A stretch of 64,000 bases of DNA from UBA1563 sp037440065 (GTDB taxonomy: Bacteria; Bacteroidota; Ignavibacteria; Ignavibacteriales; Ignavibacteriaceae), in assembly GCA_037440065.1 (NCBI GenBank), contig JBBIUV010000017.1, positions 434,001 through 498,000 of the forward strand, read 5' to 3'. The notes below the pieces were generated by a model that ran no database searches, was not told the DNA's origin, and saw only the letters and a program-made list of their open reading frames with translations. The translations under genes were made by a program, and so were the position numbers. Shown piece after piece: positions 27,764 to 36,398 of the stretch; position 1 is the first letter of the stretch, and each line of letters begins with the position of its first letter.

Positions 27764-28359
27764 AGTAGCTCCTTCTTCCAAGGTTCAAGATTTTTTTTCA
27801 ATGCTTCTCTTGCCCTAAAAATGCGTGACTTGATCGTACCGACTTCTACACCAATTGATTCAGCAATTTCCTGGTAACTTAGTCCTTCAAAATCTTTTAA
27901 GATAAGAGGTGTACGTAATTTAATCGGAAGTTGAGCGACAGCCTTGCGAACAATTTCTTGGATTTCTGTTTCGTCATGTAAATTGGTTGAAGAATAAGAG
28001 AGCTCTTCTTCCGAAGCAGAAAAAGGAGACAGAATACTTCTGATTTTAACTTTGCGTAGATGATCTCTGCATTTATTAATCGTAATGCGGTAAAGCCAGG
28101 TGGTAAATTGAGATTCGAATCTGAACCTATCAAGTTTTTTATAGACTGAAATGAAAACTTCCTGAGAGAGGTCATCGATCATGTCGGGGTTGTTCAGAGT
28201 TACAAAAATCAGATTGCGGACCTTTTCCTTATGCCGGTTCACCAATATTTTGAAGGCGGATTCGTCTCCGTCGATAAACCGTTTGATGATCGAAAAATCA
28301 TCGTTCAAGGTCAAGATTGTTTGTGGTATCAATGGTTCGTCTCTTTTTTCTTTTTCCAT
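27760..28359 (-). CDS. ECF-family RNA polymerase sigma factor
   Basis: A 199-residue sigma-70 family factor of the extracytoplasmic-function type. Region 2 includes DDLSQEVFISVYKKL and FTTWLYRITINKCRDHLRK. Region 4 includes LKDFEGLSYQEIAESIG and GTIKSRIFRARE, the helix-turn-helix that reads the -35 element. There is no region 1 or 3. It is translationally coupled to the anti-sigma-like gene, and the two likely form an autoregulated pair. Target promoters are unknown. Confidence 0.92.
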   Translation of the reverse strand: MEKEKRDEPLIPQTILTLNDDFSIIKRFIDGDESAFKILVNRHKEKVRNLIFVTLNNPDMIDDLSQEVFISVYKKLDRFRFESQFTTWLYRITINKCRDHLRKVKIRSILSPFSASEEELSYSSTNLHDETEIQEIVRKAVAQLPIKLRTPLILKDFEGLSYQEIAESIGVEVGTIKSRIFRAREALKKNLEPWKKELL

Positions 28360-28579
28360 AACTTTTGACGGTTTATTGTAAAATTTGTTCCATTTAATTT
28401 TACATTAAATTACTCTTCTTTAAGAAATTTAATGAATAAATTTTGAAGAACGGAAATTTAATCGGAGAAATGGCAAATTATAGCATAAATCAACAAAAAA
28501 AGAATATTTAATCTTAAATTAACTTGGAAAAGAAACTCCAGCTAATTAAATTTTAGGTGAAAAAATAAAGGAGAAATCA

Positions 28580-28921
28580 ATGAAATTAAAAGTTGTTGAA
28601 AAATATGAAGCAGTAATTATTGAGTTATCCGGAAGCGCTTTAGGCGGTAATGAAGCTACCGAATTTAGTGCCACCCTGCGCAAACTCTTAGGCGAAGGGA
28701 AGAAAAACATTGTTATTGATTTGGGTGAAGTTTCTTTTATGAACAGCTCCGGATTAGGTATGCTGATCAGCGGTTTAACAACTGTAAAAAAAGAAAATGC
28801 TTCATTTAAACTTGCCCGTGTTACTGAAAAAATTGAAAGTCTGCTTGTTATTACAAAACTTACTTCAATATTTGAATATTACGATACCGTTGAAAACGCT
28901 ATCAAATCTTTCTCTAAGTAA
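28580..28921 (+). CDS. STAS-domain anti-anti-sigma factor
   Basis: A 113-residue single STAS protein with the phosphorylation loop VSFMNSSGLGMLISG. AAGGAG lies 8 bases before the ATG. It stands alone between the ECF sigma operon and purA, with its own terminator, so it is an orphan relative to the four-gene partner-switching operon 2.5 kb away. It may be an alternative substrate of that kinase. Confidence 0.9.
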   Translation: MKLKVVEKYEAVIIELSGSALGGNEATEFSATLRKLLGEGKKNIVIDLGEVSFMNSSGLGMLISGLTTVKKENASFKLARVTEKIESLLVITKLTSIFEYYDTVENAIKSFSK

Positions 28922-28945
28922 TAATTTTTTATAATTTTTTTTGCG

Positions 28946-28980
28946 AACTCCGGGTATCTCACTATTCGGAGTTTTATTTT
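28946..28980 (+). terminator. Terminator after the orphan STAS gene
   Basis: AACTCCG pairs with CGGAGTT around a 14-base loop, followed by TTATTTT. It precedes purA by 22 bases. Confidence 0.7.
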
Positions 28981-29002
28981 GTGTAAAAGTAAAGGAACTA
29001 AT

Positions 29003-30274
29003 ATGGCTGTATCCGTACTCGTCGGAAGTCAATGGGGTGATGAAGGTAAAGGTAAAATAGTAGACCTTCTTTCAAATTCTTATGAAATTGTGGTTAGATA
29101 TCAAGGAGGTGCAAACGCCGGACATACGGTAGAAATAGGCGACAAGAAATATATCTTACATCTTATTCCCTCCGGAATTCTTAGAGAGAATGTAATTTGT
29201 GTAATTGGAAACGGTGTGGTCATCGATCCGGTTGCATTATTAGATGAAATTGATTTTCTGGAGAAACAAAATATTCCTGTTAAGGGAAGATTATTTATCA
29301 GTCAGAATGCTCACCTCATCATGCCATATCATAAATTGCTGGACTCGATTAGCGAAAGCGGCAAAAACAAAATCGGTACAACCGGAAGAGGAATTGGACC
29401 ATGTTATATTGATAAATACGCCCGCAAGGGAATTAAAATAAATGATCTGCTGCACCCTGAAGTTCTTGAAAGAAAAATTCGGGAAAATATTGCAGAGAAA
29501 AATCTACTCCTGAAAAATATTTATCATCATGAAGAACTAAACGTTGACGAAATCATTAAATCTTATCTTGAGTTTGATGAAAAAATAGATCAGTATATAA
29601 AAGATGTCCCTTCGTTTTTGAACCAAGCCATAAAAGAAGGTAAATCTATTTTATTGGAAGGAGCACAGGGAGCTTTACTTGATGTTGATTTCGGAACCTA
29701 TCCATTTGTAACTTCTTCACATCCAACCTCAGGTGGAGCCTGCACCGGAACCGGAATAGCGCCGAACAAAATCACTGACGTAATTGGAATTGTAAAAGCT
29801 TACACAACTCGCGTGGGTGAAGGTCCCTTCCCGACAGAATTGTTGGATGAAACCGGTGAAAAGCTCCGTAAGATCGGCGCCGAGTTTGGAGCAACCACCG
29901 GAAGACCACGCAGATGCGGCTGGTACGATGCATTCCTCGTCCGCTACTCTGCAATGATCAATGGAATAAACTCAGTTGCACTAACAAAACTTGATGTGCT
30001 TAGTGAATTTGAAGAGATAAATGTTTGTGTTGGTTATGAATACAATGGGAAACCTTTAAAAACTTTCCCAACTGATTTCGAGCGGCTTGGTTCCGTTAAA
30101 CCGATTTACAAAACAGTCCCGGGTTGGAATAGAGATATTTCTAATTGCTCATCATATACTGAGTTACCAAAAGAAACAAAGGATTATCTCCATATCATTT
30201 CGCAAGAATCGGAAATAGACATCAATATTATTTCAGTTGGACCAAAACGAGCACAAACATTCTTTGTTTCATAA
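29003..30274 (+). CDS. purA: Adenylosuccinate synthetase
   Basis: A 423-residue enzyme joining IMP and aspartate with GTP to give adenylosuccinate, the first committed step to AMP. The N-terminal GTP loop VGSQWGDEGKGKIVD, then GANAGHTV and the KIGTTGRGIGP segment are diagnostic, as are the C-terminal TRVGEGPFPTE and GRPRRCGWYD. The ATG at 29003 follows AAAGGA; a TTG at 28979 would add eight non-conserved residues. It is followed 24 bases later by a histidine kinase gene. Confidence 0.97.
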   Translation: MAVSVLVGSQWGDEGKGKIVDLLSNSYEIVVRYQGGANAGHTVEIGDKKYILHLIPSGILRENVICVIGNGVVIDPVALLDEIDFLEKQNIPVKGRLFISQNAHLIMPYHKLLDSISESGKNKIGTTGRGIGPCYIDKYARKGIKINDLLHPEVLERKIRENIAEKNLLLKNIYHHEELNVDEIIKSYLEFDEKIDQYIKDVPSFLNQAIKEGKSILLEGAQGALLDVDFGTYPFVTSSHPTSGGACTGTGIAPNKITDVIGIVKAYTTRVGEGPFPTELLDETGEKLRKIGAEFGATTGRPRRCGWYDAFLVRYSAMINGINSVALTKLDVLSEFEEINVCVGYEYNGKPLKTFPTDFERLGSVKPIYKTVPGWNRDISNCSSYTELPKETKDYLHIISQESEIDINIISVGPKRAQTFFVS

Positions 30275-30298
30275 CTCATTTTCCACGGTATCTAAATT

Positions 30299-31513
30299 AT
30301 GAAGATGTCAGGCGGACCGGCTTCTGTAAACATTAAAATTATTTTATTGATCATTGCGGTTAGCATTGGCGGCGGAACGCTTTTCTTTACTAACGATCTA
30401 GTAGAAAAACTTCAGGAAAAAGAGAGACAAATTGTACAGCTCTACGCGAAAGGATTGGAATATGTTGCCAACACTTCCGATGTAAATGCAGATATCACAT
30501 TCCTTTTTGAAAATATAATTAGACCCATCGACTTCCCTCTCATTCTTACCGATCAAAATGACAAGATCAATTTAAAAAGCAAATCGGATATTCGTAACAT
30601 AAAATATGATTCCACCCGCACCGAAAAAGAATTGACAACTTTTTTCCGAAATAAACTAAAAGAGATGGATGAAGTAAACAAACCAATAAACGTTACTTAC
30701 ATTGCGGGAACTGACACGATAATTTTGACGCGAATTCATTACGGCAATTCAGGTTTAATAAATCAGTTAAAATATTATCCCTACCTTCAAATAATGATTG
30801 TTGGACTTTTCATCATTATCGGTTATATCGGATTCAGCCAGATAAAAAAAAGTGAGCAAAGTAATATCTGGGTCGGTATGGCAAAAGAAACGGCACATCA
30901 ATTTGGAACACCTATTTCAAGCTTGATGGGCTGGATCGAGATTTTAAAACTCCACTATAGTGATCCTGATAAAGTTCTGGATACAGCAGAAGAGATTGAA
31001 AACGATGTAGAGAAGTTAAATAAAATTACAAATAGATTTTCGAAAATCGGATCCAAGCCGGAACTTAAAATAAAAAATCTCACCGAGGTTCTGAAAAATG
31101 TAGTTGAATATTATGAGAGGAGAATTCCTCAAACGGGCAAAAAAGTTACAATTGCACTTTTAGATGAAACAAAAATCGAAACAAAACTGCATGCGGAGTT
31201 GTTCGAATGGGTAATAGAAAATCTTATTAAAAATGCTTTGGATTCAATAACTCACGACAATGGAAGAATAACTCTTTCGGTAAAAAAAGTTAAACAAAAA
31301 ATCGAAATTGAAATAGCTGACAACGGCAAAGGTATAGATGCTAATCGAAGAAAAGATATTTTCAGACCCGGTTATAGTACTAAAAGACGTGGCTGGGGTT
31401 TGGGTTTGAGTCTTTCAAAACGAATAGTAGAAGAATATCATAAAGGTAAAATCTTTGTGAAAAGCAGTACGATTGACGAAGGAACAATCTTTAAAATTGT
31501 GCTGAATGCTTAA
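30299..31513 (+). CDS. Membrane sensor histidine kinase
   Basis: A 404-residue kinase with two membrane helices (about 11-29 and 160-178) that flank a ~130-residue extracytoplasmic sensor domain. HisKA carries the phospho-accepting His in AKETAHQFGTPISSL. The ATPase domain has an N box (VIENLIKNALDSI), DNGKGID and GLGLSLSKRIVEE. No response regulator lies next to it; the nearest receiver gene is at 36.9 kb. Co-transcription with purA is likely from spacing alone. Confidence 0.9.
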   Translation: MKMSGGPASVNIKIILLIIAVSIGGGTLFFTNDLVEKLQEKERQIVQLYAKGLEYVANTSDVNADITFLFENIIRPIDFPLILTDQNDKINLKSKSDIRNIKYDSTRTEKELTTFFRNKLKEMDEVNKPINVTYIAGTDTIILTRIHYGNSGLINQLKYYPYLQIMIVGLFIIIGYIGFSQIKKSEQSNIWVGMAKETAHQFGTPISSLMGWIEILKLHYSDPDKVLDTAEEIENDVEKLNKITNRFSKIGSKPELKIKNLTEVLKNVVEYYERRIPQTGKKVTIALLDETKIETKLHAELFEWVIENLIKNALDSITHDNGRITLSVKKVKQKIEIEIADNGKGIDANRRKDIFRPGYSTKRRGWGLGLSLSKRIVEEYHKGKIFVKSSTIDEGTIFKIVLNA

Positions 31514-31606
31514 CCACAGAAATTCTTCATTTTGATAATTTTTTCTCTTGGGGTGTAAATAAATGCACAAAAATTTCTTTTCAATGTTTTTTCTCTATTA
31601 TTATCA

Positions 31607-31621
31607 TGGCACAGGAATTGT
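31607..31621 (+). promoter_or_regulatory. Sigma-54-like promoter of a candidate small RNA
   Basis: TGGCACAGGAATTGT keeps the RpoN -24 box TGGCAC and the TTG of the -12 box with the correct 10-base spacing between GG (31608-31609) and the -12 dinucleotide, which reads GT instead of GC. A transcript would start near 31632. It is the second such element in the window. Confidence 0.42.
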
Positions 31622-31631
31622 CTATTTTATA

Positions 31632-31728
31632 AAGTGACTGAAATAAGTAGTTATTTCATCATAGCACCCTCCTTATAGAAACACATAAACTGCCAAGGTC
31701 TAGCCCTCTTCCTTGGCAGTTTTGCTTT
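31632..31728 (+). ncRNA. Candidate small RNA with an exposed anti-Shine-Dalgarno-like motif
   Basis: A gap of more than 300 bases between two histidine kinase genes holds no convincing reading frame but is well structured. Hairpin 1 is TGAAATAA, loop GTAG, TTATTTCA (31639-31658). A pyrimidine-rich single strand CACCCTCCTTAT follows (31665-31676). It contains CCTCCTT, the anti-Shine-Dalgarno core. A strong terminator hairpin closes the unit. Behind the sigma-54-like element this would give a ~95-nt RNA, built like trans-acting small RNAs that block ribosome sites. The 5' end is inferred. It could instead be a 3' UTR of the preceding kinase gene. Confidence 0.45.
31688..31728 (+). terminator. 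Rho-independent terminator
   Basis: AACTGCCAAGG pairs with CCTTGGCAGTT (11 bp) around a 12-base loop, followed by a T-rich tail. It ends the candidate small RNA, or the purA/kinase transcript. Confidence 0.88.
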
Positions 31729-31827
31729 TAAAGAATTTTAAAAACATTTTACGATCAACAATAATTTGTAATTGTTGAAATGGACAACAGCAGTACGTTT
31801 ATCACAGAAAAATTTCTGTTATGTAAT

Positions 31828-33201
31828 TTAAGTAGGAAGAGAAATAATGAATGAACTCCCCGGTCTATCCCTTGAAACAAGTCTTGATGGACTTTGAACT
31901 TGAACCGTTCCACCATGTTTTTCAACAATATGCCTGATGATCGATAATCCCATCCCCGTTCCTTCATATCCCTTGCTTTTAATGTTTGAAGCTCTATAAA
32001 AATCATTAAAAATATTTGCCAAATCTTTCTCGGGAATTCCAATTCCATTATCACAAACTTCAATTCGAATTCCTTTTTCCATTTCATCAAGAGTAATTTC
32101 TACAACTCCTTCATCGTCTGTGTATTTTAACGCATTGCTTATAAGATTTGAAAAAGCGATTTCGAGTAGAAAACTGTCTCCCGAAATTTTTAGTCGTTCT
32201 TTCCGGTTATCATTAATGCGAATCTTTACTTTTTTCCTTTCGATGGTTGCTCTTTGTTTTAGCAATACCAAACCAAGAACATCTCTAATTTCAATTTCAG
32301 TTTTCGTTATTTCGTCCAACAACCGAAGTTTTGAAACTTTTAGAACATCATTTGTTAAATAAATAGCCTCGGCAGAACGTGCTCTTATTCTTTGCAACTT
32401 AGAAACTATTTTTTCATTCACCGGTCCAAGAAATCCTTGAAGAATAATGTCTAAATAAGAGTGCAGTGCAGCTAACGGAGTTTTTATTTCATGAACTACA
32501 CTCATTACATATTTCTGTTTTTCAACTTCCGCGGCTTTTAGTTGTTCGAACGATTCCACTAACTCTTGTTCCATCCGGTATAATTGATTTGCAATTTTGT
32601 TCGCAAGTACAACACTCATTAAAATCACAAATCCGAATATTGTTGAATAGACAGCGATAAATTTGAAATTGTTGTAAAGCGGAACTTGCAATAATCCGGT
32701 AACGGCATGGTGTGCAATCAAACCGCTGTATTCACCAAAAACAATTCCGCAAAAAACAAGAATAACCGTCACGGCAATCGTGTAAATAACGGTTCCGGGT
32801 AGAATCAAACTTCCAATGATCATATGGAAAATAAATAGCATAAAGAGAGGGGTTTCTATCCCCCCGGTATAATATACAATAAGCGTTAATGCTGTTAGAT
32901 CTAAAAGCATCTGCACAACTGAGAAATGAAGCGGATTAAATTTATTCGATTCGCACTTTATAAATTTTTGTACTACCTGGAGAATTCCGTTATAAATTAG
33001 AATAGCGCAGTTGAGAAGAATAAGCGCCTGAAGTTGTGTTGGTGAAAAGGTAATTCCTAAAAGAAATTCTGTACTAAGGATGAAGCCGAAGAGCATTGCT
33101 ACAGCTCCGTAACGAAGTTTTATAAACCACAAATTCCGCCGTTGGATAGCTCCCCAGAATTCGTCGTAATATGTTGCCCATGAAGGAACGAGCGAAATCA
33201 T
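31828..33201 (-). CDS. Polytopic sensor histidine kinase
   Basis: A 457-residue kinase. Six hydrophobic segments fill residues 30-210 with only short loops, suggesting that it senses within or near the membrane. HisKA contains the phospho-accepting His in VVHEIKTPLAALHSYL, and the ATPase domain has FSNLISNALKYTDD, DNGIGIPEKDL and GTGMGLSIIRHIVEKHGG. AGGAG sits 4 bases before the ATG. It lies just downstream of the hydrogenase operon on the same strand, separated by a hairpin. With the receiver protein of that operon it could form a two-component pair, but this is only positional. Confidence 0.9.
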   Translation of the reverse strand: MISLVPSWATYYDEFWGAIQRRNLWFIKLRYGAVAMLFGFILSTEFLLGITFSPTQLQALILLNCAILIYNGILQVVQKFIKCESNKFNPLHFSVVQMLLDLTALTLIVYYTGGIETPLFMLFIFHMIIGSLILPGTVIYTIAVTVILVFCGIVFGEYSGLIAHHAVTGLLQVPLYNNFKFIAVYSTIFGFVILMSVVLANKIANQLYRMEQELVESFEQLKAAEVEKQKYVMSVVHEIKTPLAALHSYLDIILQGFLGPVNEKIVSKLQRIRARSAEAIYLTNDVLKVSKLRLLDEITKTEIEIRDVLGLVLLKQRATIERKKVKIRINDNRKERLKISGDSFLLEIAFSNLISNALKYTDDEGVVEITLDEMEKGIRIEVCDNGIGIPEKDLANIFNDFYRASNIKSKGYEGTGMGLSIIRHIVEKHGGTVQVQSPSRLVSRDRPGSSFIISLPT

Positions 33202-33251
33202 AAGCTCCTTTTTTTTCTTTAAAGGAAAAACATTCAGTTTAATTTAACAAG

Positions 33252-33274
33252 CCGGTTGTTTTAGAAACAACCGG
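33252..33274. terminator. Hairpin after the hydrogenase operon
   Basis: CCGGTTGTTT, loop TAG, AAACAACCGG: a perfect 10-bp stem. The minus-strand T-tract after it is weak (CTTGTTAAATT), so it may be a leaky terminator that lets some hydrogenase mRNA continue into the histidine kinase gene. Confidence 0.6.
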
Positions 33275-33302
33275 TTTTATTCAATTGAAATGTGATACAA
33301 AC

Positions 33303-35180
33303 TTACGAAATATATTTCCCTCTTTTTACATAATGGGTATGGAGAAGTTTATGAGAAAGTTTTCCACATGGACCATCTGTGAGAAATTTTTCATAAAGAT
33401 TTGTCACATAAGTATTCTCATGCGATTTCCGGATTGGCAGCGTTGCCTCTTCTTCATAAATCGCTTGAGCGCGTTTCTTTCTTATCTCTGCTGATGTCGG
33501 GATTGGTTGTCCGCCACCGCCGATACAACCACCAGGACAAGCCATTACTTCCACAAAATGAACATCGTTTAATTCTCCCTTTCTCAACATCTCCATCACA
33601 ATTTTTGCGTTTGCGGTACCGTGAGCAACAACAAATTTTAACTCAACTCCTTCGAGAAATTTATATTGTTCAACACAATTTTCTAATTTTACAGAAGCTT
33701 GTTTAACTCCTTCAAAACCACGGCAAGGTTCAATTACAAGATTTTCAAAAGGAACTTCTCTACCTGTTACCAATTCATATGCAGTACGCAACGCTGCTTC
33801 CATAACGCCACCGGTAGCGCCAAAAATAAGTCCGGCACCAGACGCATCACCAAACGGATCGTCAAAATGACTTGTCGGCATTTCCGGTAAATAAATGCCT
33901 GCTTCTCGAATCATCTTTGCCATTTCGCGGGCAGTCAATCCATAATCGACATCTTTAAATCCTGAATCGTACATTTCCGGTCTATTACATTCAAATTTCT
34001 TTGCTGCACACGGCATCAAAGCAACTGTTACAATATCAGCGGGATCGAGATTTGCCTCTTTAGCGTAATATGTTTTTAACAATGCACCGAACATCTGCTG
34101 CGGCGATTTAGCAGTTGACAAATAATCAAGATAATCAGGATAAAAATGTTCAATATATTTTACCCATCCCGGCGAACATGAAGTAAATTGCGGCAATTTC
34201 ACCGATTGATCTTTATCGACTAATGCTTTTTTCAATCTTGTTAGAAGTTCGGTTCCTTCTTCCATGATAGTCAAATCAGCTGTAAAATTAGTATCAAACA
34301 CACGGTCAAAACCTATACGGCGCAATGCGGTATTCAGTTCTCCTGTAAAGGATTTTCCAGGTGCTTGTCCAAATTCTTCACCGATTGCTGCACGCGGAGA
34401 TGGTGCTGTTTGAATTACAACATGCTTTTTCGGATCATCAATCGCTTTCCAGATCTCATCCGAAGGATCATTTGCACGAAGAGCCGCAGTTGGACAGCGG
34501 TTGATACATTGTCCGCAGTTTATACAAATTACTTCCGAGAGAGGTTTATCCAAAAAAGTCCCGACGTGCGTTTCGTGTCCCCGGTTTATCGCCTCAAGCA
34601 CGCCAACTTCCTGAAAATCGATACACGTTCTTACACATCGTTTACACAAAACACATTTGTTCATATCTCTTATAACAGCCGCCGAAGAATTATCAACTTC
34701 ATATCTCTGCTCTTGAACATGTCCAAACGGGTAATTATCAACACCATATTCTTTAGCAAGACTTTGAAGTTCACAATTTGCATTTCTAAAACAAGAATAA
34801 CATTCTCCGTAATGTTCGCTCAATAGCAAATCAATTATATGTCTTCTTGCTTTTCTTACCATCTCTGTTGAGGTTTTTATTTTGATCGGCGACATAATTG
34901 GAAAAGAACATGCCGTTTGAAGTGTTCTCATTTTTTCAACTTCAACAACACAAACACGGCAGACACCGGCAATGCAAAGATCTGGATGATGGCAAAGTGT
35001 TGGAATATGAATTTGATTTAATTGACACGCTTCTAAAATCGTAGTGCCTAAGGGAACAGTAATTTTCTTTTCATTTATTTCTACAGAAACCGTTCCTCCG
35101 ATATTTGTTAAATCTTTTGGTTTATCTACCACATGTGCTTGTTGACTAACCGGGATTCTTTCGTTTTCACGCTTTACCAT
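33303..35180 (-). CDS. hndD: [FeFe] hydrogenase catalytic subunit of an NAD-linked trimer
   Basis: A 625-residue subunit. Order: a [2Fe-2S] ferredoxin domain (Cys 63-92), a His/Cys [4Fe-4S] site (HYGECYSCFRNANC, 123-136), a two-cluster ferredoxin (CVLCKRCVRTC and CINCGQCINRCP, 177-231), the H-cluster domain (about 255-545) and a small-subunit-like tail. H-cluster motifs are L1 TSCSPGW (333-339), L2 MPCAAKKFE (C391) and L3 MACPGGCIGGGGQP (C548, C552). L1 differs from the textbook TSCCPxW. Domain order and length match HndD/HydA of NAD(P)-dependent multisubunit enzymes, which evolve or oxidise H2. The start overlaps the flavoprotein gene by 14 bases. HydEFG maturases are not in the window. Confidence 0.93.
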   Translation of the reverse strand: MVKRENERIPVSQQAHVVDKPKDLTNIGGTVSVEINEKKITVPLGTTILEACQLNQIHIPTLCHHPDLCIAGVCRVCVVEVEKMRTLQTACSFPIMSPIKIKTSTEMVRKARRHIIDLLLSEHYGECYSCFRNANCELQSLAKEYGVDNYPFGHVQEQRYEVDNSSAAVIRDMNKCVLCKRCVRTCIDFQEVGVLEAINRGHETHVGTFLDKPLSEVICINCGQCINRCPTAALRANDPSDEIWKAIDDPKKHVVIQTAPSPRAAIGEEFGQAPGKSFTGELNTALRRIGFDRVFDTNFTADLTIMEEGTELLTRLKKALVDKDQSVKLPQFTSCSPGWVKYIEHFYPDYLDYLSTAKSPQQMFGALLKTYYAKEANLDPADIVTVALMPCAAKKFECNRPEMYDSGFKDVDYGLTAREMAKMIREAGIYLPEMPTSHFDDPFGDASGAGLIFGATGGVMEAALRTAYELVTGREVPFENLVIEPCRGFEGVKQASVKLENCVEQYKFLEGVELKFVVAHGTANAKIVMEMLRKGELNDVHFVEVMACPGGCIGGGGQPIPTSAEIRKKRAQAIYEEEATLPIRKSHENTYVTNLYEKFLTDGPCGKLSHKLLHTHYVKRGKYIS

Positions 35181-36390
35181 TACCGTTTCCCTTTCCGTTT
35201 AAACCAAAAATTTCTTCTTTAAAATTTTCCAGAATCGAGATAAAAGCATTTGGACTCGATTGCCCCAAGCCGCATTTTGACGCGACTTGCATCGTTTTAC
35301 CTAATTCTTTTAAATTGTTTAAATACATAAATGTGAACTCGTTCTGTTCGATTTTTTCAATCGCTTCAAGGAGTTTTATATTTCCAATACGGCAGGGCGT
35401 ACATTGCCCGCACGATTCTTCAACGAAAAATTCCATAAAGTTTTTCAATACCTTAAGCATATTTCTGCTTTGGTTGAACACGATGATCGAACCGCCGGTG
35501 GCGGCATCTTCATAACCGAGTATCCGGTTAAATTGAGATTTCGGAAGACATATTCCCGAAGCTCCGCCAACTTGTACAGCTTTTGTATTTTTAGCTTCAA
35601 CGATCTCAAGGAGTTGAGCGATCGAAGTTCCCCATGGAAGTTCATACACTCCAGGTTTGTCGCAATCGCCGGAAACAGAAAAAAGTTTTGAACCGGTTGA
35701 TTTATCTGTTCCATGTTTCTTAAACCACTGTCCCCCTTTTAATAAGATGTGCGGAACCGATGCAAGTGTTTCTACATTGTTCACCACCGTAGGATGTCCC
35801 AAATAACCGGTATTAACGGGGTAAGGAGGACGATTGCGGGGCTCACCTCTATAACCTTCGAGTGATTCGATTAAAGCCGTTTCTTCGCCGCATACGTAAG
35901 CGCCGGAGCCTAATCTAATGTTAATATCAAAATTGAAAGAACTGTTACCGAGGATATTTTCTCCCAACAAATTATCTTTTCTTAATGTTGCAAGAAAATC
36001 TTCAAGAGATTTAAGCATGTATTCATATTCGCCGCGTAAGTAGAGAATTCCAACTTTCGCACCGATTGTATAACCAGCGATTATCATTCCTTCAAAAACT
36101 AGTTCAGGATATTCCAACAGAAGAACTCTGTCTTTGAAAGTTCCCGGTTCTCCTTCATCTGCGTTGCATACTATAAATTTTTGATCCGACAATGAAGCTG
36201 CAGAGAGCATCCATTTGGTGGCGGTTGGAAAGCCTGCGCCGCCTCTTCCTTTTAAGCCGGAGTCTCTAAGTTCGAAGAGAATATTTTCTCTTCCAATTTC
36301 TAAAGCTTTCTTTATTCCTTCTCCCAATTTGTATTCGGAAAATAAAACGGGTCCGCTTCTTTTTTTGCTGATAGTTTTTTCTAATTCCAT
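35167..36390 (-). CDS. hndC: NuoF-like flavoprotein subunit of the hydrogenase
   Basis: A 407-residue diaphorase subunit that binds FMN, NAD(H) and one [4Fe-4S] cluster. Seen: LKGRGGAGFPTATKW (FMN/NAD loop), VCNADEGEPGTFKDR, GAYVCGEETALIESLEG, and the cluster site SCGQCTPCRIGN plus a later Cys in ASKCGLGQSSPN. It has neither the N-terminal thioredoxin-like [2Fe-2S] domain nor the C-terminal double [4Fe-4S] ferredoxin domain found in bifurcating HydB/HndC. It ends in a Gly/Asn/Lys tail. It passes electrons between NADH and the catalytic subunit. The NuoE-like gene stops 8 bases upstream. Confidence 0.92.
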   Translation of the reverse strand: MELEKTISKKRSGPVLFSEYKLGEGIKKALEIGRENILFELRDSGLKGRGGAGFPTATKWMLSAASLSDQKFIVCNADEGEPGTFKDRVLLLEYPELVFEGMIIAGYTIGAKVGILYLRGEYEYMLKSLEDFLATLRKDNLLGENILGNSSFNFDINIRLGSGAYVCGEETALIESLEGYRGEPRNRPPYPVNTGYLGHPTVVNNVETLASVPHILLKGGQWFKKHGTDKSTGSKLFSVSGDCDKPGVYELPWGTSIAQLLEIVEAKNTKAVQVGGASGICLPKSQFNRILGYEDAATGGSIIVFNQSRNMLKVLKNFMEFFVEESCGQCTPCRIGNIKLLEAIEKIEQNEFTFMYLNNLKELGKTMQVASKCGLGQSSPNAFISILENFKEEIFGLNGKGNGNGKA

Positions 36391-36398
36391 TTTATTAC

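Noticed and set aside
34365..34826. A 153-codon plus-strand frame opposite the hydrogenase catalytic gene
   Set aside because: Mirrors the cysteine-rich cluster-binding region of the hydrogenase on the minus strand; no start signal or family.
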